Assembly (NCBI GenBank): GCA_018334735.1
Contig: JAGXLK010000001.1
Location: 1 to 22,264 of the forward strand
DNA length: 22,264 nucleotides
Source: Planctomycetota bacterium
GTDB lineage: Bacteria > Planctomycetota > Brocadiia > SM23-32
Direction: 5' to 3'
Both the position numbers and the translations under genes were made by a program. Below, piece after piece: positions 7,901 through 14,272 of the stretch. The notes below the pieces were generated by a model. That model saw only the letters and a program-made list of their open reading frames with translations. It made no database searches and was not told where the DNA came from. How positions within the stretch are numbered: position 1 is the first letter of the stretch; each line of letters starts with the position of its first letter.

Positions 7901-8003
7901 TCATTGCGAACCCGTCGTAAGATGGGCGAAGTAATCTCGTCGTTTTGTTGGCCCAACAGCGAGATTGCCGCGGCGTCCCGCTGCGCGGAACCCCTCGCAA
8001 TGA
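7901..8003. repeat. nested inverted-repeat element (REP/MITE-like)
   Basis: Three pairs of arms are nested around one centre. The outer arms are TCATTGCGA (7901-7909) and TCGCAATGA (7995-8003). The middle arms are AATCTCG (7933-7939) and CGAGATT (7960-7966). The inner arms are TGTTGG (7946-7951) and CCAACA (7953-7958). This layout, with TCATTGCGA ends and AATCTCG inner arms, is a pattern I recall from dispersed palindromic repeats in several phyla. No coding capacity. Confidence 0.65.
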
Positions 8004-8032
8004 CATGGAAATCCGATTGGCTGAGTGTAACG

Positions 8033-8045
8033 CACGCCAGGCGTG
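8033..8045. repeat. short palindrome
   Basis: CACGCC and GGCGTG arms are separated by one base, giving a near-perfect 13-base palindrome just right of the nested inverted-repeat element. Confidence 0.4.
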
Positions 8046-8129
8046 TACGACCCGCTGGCAAGGTACCGTTTAGTGATCCGGTTGGTTTTTATGTGGCTTG
8101 CAGAGGCAACTTTCAACAACCGTAACATG

Positions 8130-8174
8130 CTCCGAGACTCCTGCGCGAAGCGCTTTCGGAGTGCGGTAAACCGC
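8130..8174. repeat. pair of adjacent hairpins
   Basis: The arms CTCCGA (8130-8135) and TCGGAG (8156-8161) enclose an inner hairpin GCGC-GAA-GCGC (8143-8153). Directly after comes GCGGT-AA-ACCGC (8163-8174). Tight stacking of this kind suggests a folded RNA or single-stranded DNA form rather than chance. Confidence 0.5.
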
Positions 8175-8232
8175 TTTTGCTTTCGTTCTTCTCTGGAGCG
8201 GACGGGAGGTCAGAACGCCGCCTGACCACAAA

Positions 8233-8291
8233 CCCCGGCCCTCACATAAATCCGGGGCTGACGACCCGGTCCACAGGCTGGAGACCCTGTG
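8233..8291. repeat. two hairpins
   Basis: CCCCGG (8233-8238) pairs with CCGGGG (8252-8257), and CACAGG (8272-8277) pairs with CCTGTG (8286-8291). They belong to the same palindrome cluster. Confidence 0.45.
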
Positions 8292-8372
8292 CCACATACG
8301 TTTGTAGCTCACGGCATGGCAGAAGGCTACACAGGCACTCGCCGCATGGCGCATTGCAATGACACGACTGCC

Positions 8373-8474
8373 TAGCCCGGATTTTACGGATAATTGGAAG
8401 CCATTCTTGCCAAATCAGGGTAGAATCTTCATTGAACACCGTTCATAACCCTTCTCAGCCAAAAATCCGGGCTA
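8373..8474. repeat. 102-bp element bounded by 13-bp perfect inverted repeats
   Basis: TAGCCCGGATTTT at 8373-8385 and its exact reverse complement at 8462-8474 bound a 76-base AT-richer interior. The architecture is that of a miniature inverted-repeat element, although no target-site duplication is obvious. The interior has no open frame of note. Confidence 0.55.
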
Positions 8475-8651
8475 AAAAACGGCGCATAAATCTGACAACT
8501 TAAAATCAGTGATCAGCAACGAGGCGAACGCTACTTTGAAAAACGATTGGCTTTAACTGCTTTTTCACAAGGAAGATACAGATATCTTCCGGCACAGTAA
8601 CACTGGCCGGAAATTGTGAACACTTCTTGTTGTCGTAAACTCTTACTTCTG

Positions 8652-8726
8652 AACGGCATGCGCCGTTTTATATAGCCTGCATCCGTAAGATGCAGGCTAG
8701 AAAGCGTTTCTAAGGGCCAACGGCCC
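8652..8726. repeat. run of three hairpins
   Basis: AACGGC-ATGC-GCCGTT occupies 8652-8667. An 11-bp perfect stem with a five-base loop (TAGCCTGCATC and GATGCAGGCTA) spans 8673-8699. GGGCC-AAC-GGCCC spans 8714-8726. None is followed by a clear T-run in either direction, so they do not look like intrinsic terminators. Confidence 0.55.
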
Positions 8727-8735
8727 GGCAGATAG

Positions 8736-8889
8736 CAGCCCAGGGTACAGAGGGCTGAAAGTCCTCGGAGCCCTGCCGTTACCGAGCCCTGAAAGGGCTG
8801 CATATAACAGCCCGGGGTGAAGAGGGCTGAAGGTCCTCGGAGCCCTGGGGCAAGGGTGCGGAGAAAAATATAGTGGGCTGAAGGCCCAC
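8736..8889. repeat. 40-base direct repeat (two copies) with intervening and trailing hairpins
   Basis: Positions 8736-8775 and 8808-8847 match at 36 of 40 bases and start 72 bases apart. Each begins CAGCCC and ends GGAGCCCTG. Between them lies the hairpin AGCCCT-GAA-AGGGCT (8785-8799), and after them GTGGGC-TGAAG-GCCCAC (8873-8889). The recurring GGGCTGAAG core is self-complementary with the flanking GCCC tracts, so the whole block can fold in several ways. Confidence 0.6.
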
Positions 8890-9000
8890 CATAAATCCGC
8901 TCCCAAAATACCGTATCAGAAGCGGACGGGTTAGAACGTAGCCGGAAACCTGCTGCTTTCGCGGCAGAAACGGCCAGCGACAAACGGCAGGTCCGCCTCG

Positions 9001-9016
9001 TCCGCCGTACGGCGGA
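9001..9016. repeat. 16-bp perfect palindrome
   Basis: TCCGCCGTACGGCGGA is identical to its own reverse complement. It lies 58 bases beyond the stop codon of the minus-strand isomerase gene and closes the palindrome-rich region. Confidence 0.5.
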
Positions 9017-9073
9017 GAACTACAGCTCACGCAAGGTGACAGGGGGGCTTCCTTGTTTCCGGGGACGTTCTCC

Positions 9074-9829
9074 TCAGGCTTCCTCGATGAAACCTTTCAG
9101 CCGCGATCCTGTCTCCCGGAGCAGATCTTCCGGCAGGTTTTCGCCCCAGATTATCTCAAGCGAAACGAATCCGGTGTAGTCGGCAGCTTTCATCCGCTTC
9201 GCCAGATCCCGGACGGCCGTGTTTTCGGGCTCGAGAACATCGTCATGGACGTGGAAATGCCGGATCCGGCTTTTGAGCGCCTCGAACGTCCGGTCGTCCA
9301 TTTCCGCATGATTCCACAGAACCCCGAAATTGTCGGTGGTAACCCTTCTGATCACTTTGCTGGCTTCCTCAGGACCTTCGATTATGTCATGGCCGCATTC
9401 GAGCATTGGACAGCTCCCGGAAGACTTTGAGTATTCGCCGACCTCATCGAAAGCCGCTGCCACCCGGTCGGCCGCTTCGCCGGTAAGTTCTGGTATTCCT
9501 CCTCCGGCGAATATCCTCACGACCGGCGCGCCGAGATCGGCCGCCAGATCCAGATTCGCCCTGGCACTCTCCAGATTTTCCTGATGTTTCTCGGTTTCAG
9601 GGCAGGCAAAGTGGACGGATGTCGCCACGGAAGCAACCTCGACCCCTGCGTCGGCGAACAGGTTCTTTACCCGCTGCCTTTCTTCCGACGTCGATTCAGA
9701 TGAAATCCCATGCGCGTGGCCGGCATCAACTCTGATCTCGATTCCATCGTAATCCGTCTCTGCGGCGAACTCGATGGCTCTTTCGATCTGCCACTCGGGG
9801 CAAACAAACGTCATGAAACTCAGTTTCAT
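9074..9829 (-). CDS. sugar phosphate isomerase/epimerase family protein (xylose isomerase-like TIM barrel)
   Basis: The 251-residue protein has the barrel-strand pattern of this family: YDGIEIRVD (27-35), VEVASVATSVHF (63-74), GAPVVRIFAGGG (100-111), and the metal-site strands MLECGHD (142-148), LWNHAEMDD (171-179), HFHVHDD (191-197) and VSLEIIWGE (222-230). The inferred metal ligands are E144, H193 or H195, and E225. The position where many relatives have Asp after Trp is N173 here. It probably isomerises or epimerises a keto/aldo sugar or a 3-keto sugar made by the upstream dehydrogenase. The start at ATG 9829 has GGAGG eight bases upstream. Only 15 bases separate it from the oxidoreductase gene, so the two form an operon. 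Confidence 0.85.
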   Translation of the reverse strand: MKLSFMTFVCPEWQIERAIEFAAETDYDGIEIRVDAGHAHGISSESTSEERQRVKNLFADAGVEVASVATSVHFACPETEKHQENLESARANLDLAADLGAPVVRIFAGGGIPELTGEAADRVAAAFDEVGEYSKSSGSCPMLECGHDIIEGPEEASKVIRRVTTDNFGVLWNHAEMDDRTFEALKSRIRHFHVHDDVLEPENTAVRDLAKRMKAADYTGFVSLEIIWGENLPEDLLRETGSRLKGFIEEA

Positions 9830-9844
9830 CGTTCAATCCTCCAG

Positions 9845-10900
9845 TCACGAGATTGTTACGCATTGGCCGGACTCGGCTGATCCATAAATTGCATCCGTGA
9901 TCTTTTGCATCAAAAGCGCCCGTTTGATATCCGTTTTCGGTTCACGCTCTTCGCGAATCGCACGGACAAAATCATTGACTACATTGCCACTTCCCCCGCC
10001 GTCGCCTTCCTCCCAGAGCGTCTCCGATTCCACGCCTTTGCCGGGGACAAAACGGTCAAGAATCACAGCGTTCGGTTTGCCTTCCTGAGGTCGCATCGGC
10101 AGGTGAAGTGTGCCTTCCGTGCCGATGATTTCCCAGGCCTGGTCGCTTGTAGCGCTTGAAAATTCCGCCCGTTCCATGGTCAGTATGATGTCCTCTTCGC
10201 ATTGGATAAGGGCACAGTAATGTGCGTCGGCGTCGGAACCGGGTGCGACGTATTCTAACATTTTTTCGGCCACGGGCCACCAACGCGCGAGCACGGTTCT
10301 GGGCTGAATCTGCCAGTCCGTTATGCTCATCAGGTAATCCAGATCATAGCAGCTCCAGTTAACGAGTATTCCACCGCCATTCAGTTTCATGCTTTCCCGC
10401 CATGGAGGTGGTTCGTCGCGCGGTTCGGCCGGTGCCGGAAGGACCGCTCTGATTCTGACGACGCGGATTTTGCCCAGGGCTCCCGAAGCGACACATCTCG
10501 CCGCCACTTCCGCATGGCCTGTAAAAGCCATTCGGGGCGAACAGCACGCGATCACCCGGTCGTTCTGCAGCTCCATCATCTTTTCGACCTCGTCGACGCT
10601 CGCCGCGACGGGTTTTTCCAGAAGCACGTGTTTGCCGCATTCGAGGGCGCGGTAAGCCACGGGAGTGCGATCGGCAACGGGCATCGCGAGTATTACGGCC
10701 TCAATCCGATCATCCTCCAGCAATTCTCTATCGCTGTCATATCGCGAGTCTATTCCGAACTCTTCGCCACGTGATTCCGCCCTCTCTTCGATCAGGTCGG
10801 CCACGGCCACGACTTCGGCCGCGGGAGATTCTTCGGCGAGTTTCAAGTGACTGCCGCTTATTACGCCGCATCCAATAACACCCAGTTTTACAGGTTCCAT
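9845..10900 (-). CDS. Gfo/Idh/MocA family oxidoreductase with altered catalytic dyad
   Basis: The 351-residue protein begins with a Rossmann NAD(P)-binding motif GVIGCG (7-12) and has the family EKP motif (95-97), with K96 the usual cofactor- and substrate-contacting lysine. The second domain starts near residue 125. Where inositol dehydrogenase-type members carry Asp-x3-His, this protein reads NWSCYDLD (181-188), that is N181 and Y185. Family members oxidise or reduce sugar or cyclitol carbons with NAD(P). The ATG at 10900 is preferred (AAGGA, spacer 6); an ATG at 10906 would sit immediately after that site. It is co-transcribed with the sugar isomerase 15 bases downstream, so oxidation followed by isomerisation of one sugar is plausible. 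Confidence 0.85.
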   Translation of the reverse strand: MEPVKLGVIGCGVISGSHLKLAEESPAAEVVAVADLIEERAESRGEEFGIDSRYDSDRELLEDDRIEAVILAMPVADRTPVAYRALECGKHVLLEKPVAASVDEVEKMMELQNDRVIACCSPRMAFTGHAEVAARCVASGALGKIRVVRIRAVLPAPAEPRDEPPPWRESMKLNGGGILVNWSCYDLDYLMSITDWQIQPRTVLARWWPVAEKMLEYVAPGSDADAHYCALIQCEEDIILTMERAEFSSATSDQAWEIIGTEGTLHLPMRPQEGKPNAVILDRFVPGKGVESETLWEEGDGGGSGNVVNDFVRAIREEREPKTDIKRALLMQKITDAIYGSAESGQCVTIS

Positions 10901-11327
10901 CGCCATTCCTTCCCTTCAGTCCGTAAAATCTTTGGCATACAGACCACAGTTACGCTAAGTCCTACGGGATATTGATGGCGTTCGTCAACTTCCAGGTCCG
11001 GATGAAGCGGGCTTTCAGTCCGCATTGATATCAGCATTTCCCCGTTCCCCCAGGCCTACGCGGCCTTTCAGACCACTCCAGCCTGGGCTTTTATGAATCG
11101 CCCCGTTGGGGCGCAGAAAAACTCGAACGACATTCGAAATTTTGCCCGTCGTATGAAGCACCTGCCCCGGTTCCGCGCCGGGGGTTAAACGATTAACCAC
11201 TATGCGTGGGTGCAAAAACACCAGGTCCTCCGCCGGTCCTGTGCCGGTGTCGGCCATGGATTCGTTGGAATGGCCAATCATCCGTCACCCGCTTTCCCTT
11301 TGCTCACACTTCTTCTCCCGTCGCAAA
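10901..11327. other. gene-free region with hairpins
   Basis: This gap between two minus-strand genes contains AGGCC-TACGC-GGCCT (11052-11066), CGCCCC-GTT-GGGGCG (11099-11113) and several GC-rich imperfect palindromes up to about 11260. Minus-strand ORFs here (for example 11015-11281) are short and repeat-derived. The content resembles 7821-9073. The oxidoreductase operon probably has its own promoter here, but I cannot place one with confidence. Confidence 0.5.
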
Positions 11328-12305
11328 TTAATGCACCGCATAGCCGATGCCGGTCGCACCAAAACCATTTCCCGTGAACCAGCAATGCAGCCTTCCGTTG
11401 TCGGACACGACCGTTGGATACGACCTCTGGTGATCGTCGAAAGTTCCTTCCTCCCCGACACCAAGTTCTCCATCGGGACCGTATCGCTCGGCCCAGTGCC
11501 AGTCCAGACCGTCTTTGCTGGTAAGCCTGTGGACGCGGTAGGCCGTTCCGAATGTATTGACCCACATGGTATAGATCCCGTCCTGTTCGATAACACACGG
11601 TTTCGAACAGATATATTCGTAGGGTTCCACATCGAATCCGCGCGGGGCCACCAGCAGATAGTCGCAAGGTTTTTCCCAATGAAGGCCATCTTCGGATTCC
11701 GCGTAGGCAATTCCAATCTCAGGGATCGTGTCGCCGTGCCCCGACTGAACACCTTCGGGTTTCGCAAAATATCTTCCGATTGCGGTGTAGTACATGCGGA
11801 ATTTGCCGTCCTCATGCAAAACCCAAACGCTCCCCGTACCCTCCGAATCGTAGGGTCGATCGAGGGGAATCCCGGGATTTCCTCCGTGATAACACCAGCT
11901 TTCTCCCCTGTCCGTTGAGACAGCGACTCCTGTTGTGTTCGGCAATTTATCGTCATCACGCCGTCCCCATGCTCCGAAGTAGAGGAACCAGCGGTCGTCC
12001 GCAACAGGCAACAGGAAAGGGAAACTCGGTCCGCAACAATTATAATCGCTGCCCACCTGGGGGCCGAGCAGGGGACCGGACAAAGGCTGCCACCGGTTCG
12101 GCCTGTCGACGGACGATTCCGCCTGCAGAATATAATTTCTCCCCCCGGAATCTGTCCCCCAGTAAACCATACGGTACCTATTACCAAAATGCACAACATG
12201 GGCGGCCCCTGCCCGTGAGGCATCATAAGGAGGATTTAAACGCCCGGGAGAAATGACAGGTTTTGACCGGGGGATATTCCAGTGACATGACTTACTGTTG
12301 TTCAT
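11328..12305 (-). CDS. glycosidase-like five-bladed beta-propeller protein (GH43/GH32/GH130-type)
   Basis: The protein of about 325 residues shows repeated blade segments: YRMVYWGTD, WFLYFGAWG, FRMYYTAIG, IYTMWVNTFG and LHCWFTGNGFG, each preceded by a Gly/Asp turn and followed by an Asp-Gly-Leu or Ser-x-Asp-Gly loop. This is characteristic of five-bladed propeller glycosidases and phosphorylases acting on plant or microbial glycans. I cannot assign a GH family or linkage. No signal peptide is visible. ATG 12305 is chosen because AAGGTG lies nine bases upstream; a GTG four codons earlier overlaps that site. It is transcribed divergently from the second Gfo/Idh gene. Confidence 0.75.
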   Translation of the reverse strand: MNNSKSCHWNIPRSKPVISPGRLNPPYDASRAGAAHVVHFGNRYRMVYWGTDSGGRNYILQAESSVDRPNRWQPLSGPLLGPQVGSDYNCCGPSFPFLLPVADDRWFLYFGAWGRRDDDKLPNTTGVAVSTDRGESWCYHGGNPGIPLDRPYDSEGTGSVWVLHEDGKFRMYYTAIGRYFAKPEGVQSGHGDTIPEIGIAYAESEDGLHWEKPCDYLLVAPRGFDVEPYEYICSKPCVIEQDGIYTMWVNTFGTAYRVHRLTSKDGLDWHWAERYGPDGELGVGEEGTFDDHQRSYPTVVSDNGRLHCWFTGNGFGATGIGYAVH

Positions 12306-12343
12306 CCAAATAAACACCTTTAATATCTGATTCGCTTACCGCT

Positions 12344-12373
12344 ATTTTAACGAGAATCAACCATTTTGGACAA
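12344..12373 (-). promoter_or_regulatory. possible promoter of the second propeller gene
   Basis: On the minus strand TTGTCC (12373 down to 12368) and TAAAAT (12349 down to 12344) are separated by 18 bases, about 40 bases upstream of the start codon. The -10 box matches consensus at five positions, the -35 box at four. Confidence 0.3.
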
Positions 12374-12444
12374 AAGCGGAGCGTCCACATGCATAAAAAC
12401 GTCTGCGACTGTAAAATCAGTTGTCAGTTCGTGGCATGGGTGTC

Positions 12445-12469
12445 ACGGATCAACGGCTAATTGATCCGT
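12445..12469. promoter_or_regulatory. 9-bp perfect inverted repeat (candidate operator or leader hairpin)
   Basis: ACGGATCAA (12445-12453) and TTGATCCGT (12461-12469) are exact reverse complements separated by seven bases. The site lies 30 bases upstream of the oxidoreductase ATG at 12500, within the divergent control region of the two sugar genes. A dimeric regulator binding there, or a hairpin in the leader, could control the plus-strand gene. No regulator gene is in the window. Confidence 0.45.
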
Positions 12470-12499
12470 TTCAATCATCAGGATGAGGAGCTTGATATT

Positions 12500-13675
12500 A
12501 TGGACGAACTCAAACTGGGCGTGATCGGCGTGGGTTCTGTGGTACGGGAAATATACGAAAGTCTGTATTATTCGAGTGAATACTCGGACTTCACCTCCGT
12601 GGAGGCTGTCGCTGAAACGAACGAAGAACGCCTGAATGATTTCTGCGACAAGCACGATATACCCGCGTCGAGAAGGTTCACAGATTATGAAAAGATGATC
12701 GAGACCTGCGAGCTTGATGCGGTCCATGTAAACACCCCTGACTCGCTTCACGAAGCCCCCACTGTGGCGGCACTGGATGCGGGATTGGACGTGCTGCTGC
12801 CAAAACCTTTTGCCGATAGCATTGGCTCGGCCCACCGTATGCGGCTGGCCGCGCTACGGAATGATCGGATGATCGGAGTCGATTTTCATAAGCGTGGCAA
12901 CCCTCAGTTGATAGAAGCACGGCAACGGTACGGTGCAGGAGAATACGGGGAATTCCAGTACGGATACTGGGAGATGATCGATCGGCTGATGGTGGTCGAT
13001 CCCAACCACGAACCGCCTTTTTTTGCGACATCCGATTTCGCGGAGAAAAATTCCCCCATTTCTTTTCTCACTGTGCACATGGCGGATTCTTTTATGCAGA
13101 TCGTGGGACTCCGCCCCGTCGCGGTCCGCGCTAAAGCCTGGAGCCAGAAACTGCCCTCCCTGAGTCCAAAATCGGTGAACGGTTACGACATGTGCGAGAC
13201 GGAAGTGGTCTTCGAGAACAACGGCGTTGTCCATTTCGTCTCCGGCTGGCATTTCCCCAACCCCGCTCCCGCCATTTCCAATCACATTGCGCGAACGATC
13301 TGTACCGATGGGGTGCTGGAAATTATGCAGACTTCGGGATTCTGGGAAATAACAGAACGTGGCGTGGAAAACCGGAACGTTCTGTTTCAAAGGACCGACT
13401 CGGATGGCAAGGTAACCGGATTCGGCATGTCGGTGCCCGGCGACCTTTTGCGCAAGTTTGCCGAGCAACGCGCCGGAGAGCTGGAGGAATCCGAAACAAA
13501 AAAACTCCTCGACCCGATGACGCTGGGGTTCTGGAGCACGGCCATCGTGGAAGCGGCCCACGAGAGCCTGCACCGGGGCGAAACCACGGAGAACGGCGTA
13601 ACGTTCGGGCCACAACTGCAAATCAGCGATCTGCTGAAAGAACAACTCGGGGAAGACGCGGTGGAATACGAATAA
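12500..13675 (+). CDS. Gfo/Idh/MocA family oxidoreductase
   Basis: The 391-residue protein has the Rossmann motif GVIGVG (7-12), VHVNTPDSLH (75-84) and a variant of the EKP motif reading PKP (101-103), so the acidic residue is replaced while the lysine is kept. In the second domain FLTVHMADSF (189-198) supplies H193 at the usual catalytic position. The expected activity is NAD(P)-dependent oxidation or reduction of a sugar or sugar-derived compound. ATG 12500 follows GAGGAG by nine bases; an in-frame TTG at 12461 lies inside the palindrome and is unlikely. It appears monocistronic and is divergent from the propeller gene, which suggests shared regulation. Confidence 0.85.
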   Translation: MDELKLGVIGVGSVVREIYESLYYSSEYSDFTSVEAVAETNEERLNDFCDKHDIPASRRFTDYEKMIETCELDAVHVNTPDSLHEAPTVAALDAGLDVLLPKPFADSIGSAHRMRLAALRNDRMIGVDFHKRGNPQLIEARQRYGAGEYGEFQYGYWEMIDRLMVVDPNHEPPFFATSDFAEKNSPISFLTVHMADSFMQIVGLRPVAVRAKAWSQKLPSLSPKSVNGYDMCETEVVFENNGVVHFVSGWHFPNPAPAISNHIARTICTDGVLEIMQTSGFWEITERGVENRNVLFQRTDSDGKVTGFGMSVPGDLLRKFAEQRAGELEESETKKLLDPMTLGFWSTAIVEAAHESLHRGETTENGVTFGPQLQISDLLKEQLGEDAVEYE

Positions 13676-13777
13676 CTTGCGCCTGTTTGTCCTGAGGTGG
13701 ACCAGCGGTCAATGATCGCGATAGTCGGGGCAAAGCAATAATAAGAATTTACCCTTTTCCCGGGGAGTCAACGCATT

Positions 13778-14272
13778 ATGAATCGGCATCTCCAATGGCT
13801 TCTTCTGATCGTAGCGGTTTTTCTTGCAACCACACAATCAGCGTCCGCGCGAACGCTCAAAGTTGGGCCGGGCCGACCCTTTTCGCGCATTGAAAAAGCC
13901 AGTGCCGCCGCGCGTCCGGGTGACGTAATACTGGTCTATCCCCGGAAAAATAATGCGCCATACAAAAAGACCGCGGTGTTCGACCGCGGTTTCAGCCCGC
14001 CGAATAAAACCTCGCTATCCCCAAAACAAAACTCGTTCGGACGCCACAAAAAATCCCCATTTGTCAATCCGGCGGACGATAACTATCGACCGGTTTCGCC
14101 ATTCAAAACGAGCATTCCTGCTCGCCGGATCAAATTGCCGCCATATCCCGATGGGGATAAAGAGCCCGAACCTCCGCTCGCGTGGCAGTATGTTCATCCC
14201 GCCCGGAAACGCCGCCGCACCGACAGAAATCGGCCGGTGCTGGGAGCAATGCAACCCCGTCAGCGACCGTAA
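13778..14272 (+). CDS. collapsed secreted parallel beta-helix protein (probable deletion remnant)
   Basis: The 164-residue frame starts with a clear signal peptide (MNRHLQWLLLIVAVFLATTQ, cleavage probably after ASA or SAR). It continues with the start of a right-handed beta-helix protein, RTLKVGPGRPFSRIEKASAA followed by RPGDVILVYP, the usual first coil. Family members normally continue for several hundred residues of stacked coils. Here sense is lost after YKKTAVF at about residue 70, and the frame goes on with a basic, Pro-rich tail; its last part (VNPADDNYRP and PLAWQYVHP ... LGAMQP) resembles the C-terminal end of such proteins. An in-frame internal deletion is therefore likely. GGGGAG lies ten bases upstream of the ATG. 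The 3' end overlaps the convergent sulfatase gene by 13 bases. It could still be secreted but is unlikely to be active. Confidence 0.5.
   Translation: MNRHLQWLLLIVAVFLATTQSASARTLKVGPGRPFSRIEKASAAARPGDVILVYPRKNNAPYKKTAVFDRGFSPPNKTSLSPKQNSFGRHKKSPFVNPADDNYRPVSPFKTSIPARRIKLPPYPDGDKEPEPPLAWQYVHPARKRRRTDRNRPVLGAMQPRQRP
13970..13990. repeat. palindromic repeat inside the beta-helix remnant
   Basis: ACCGCGGT occurs at 13970-13977 and again at 13983-13990. Each copy is itself a palindrome, and the two can pair as an 8-bp stem with a five-base loop. The element falls exactly where similarity to beta-helix proteins stops, and its right side continues into a TTTCAGCCCGCCG sequence like the intergenic repeats. 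Confidence 0.55.

Larger units (their letters stand above)
7821..9073. other. 1.25 kb palindrome-rich region without genes
   Basis: No credible gene is found between the M23-type gene and the sugar isomerase. Open frames up to 150 codons exist on the minus strand (8531-8983), but they simply translate repeats. The stretch holds at least ten hairpins and several direct or inverted repeats of different sequence, listed separately. Similar mosaics of short palindromes are known between genes in many uncultured bacteria. No transposase, tRNA or CRISPR array is present. Confidence 0.7.

Noticed and set aside
8673..8699. Intrinsic terminator
   Set aside because: The 11-bp stem is strong, but no T-run follows on either strand and no gene ends close by.
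8736..8889. Possible CRISPR array
   Set aside because: Only two 40-base copies, diverged, with a hairpin-containing 32-base gap; no third repeat, no cas genes nearby.
8531..8983. 150-codon minus-strand open frame in the palindrome region
   Set aside because: Its sequence simply translates the repeated GGGCTGAAG units, and the peptide repeats itself accordingly.
11202..12256. Several long open frames overlapping the second propeller gene
   Set aside because: Only the frame 11328-12305 shows repeated propeller motifs and a ribosome-binding site.
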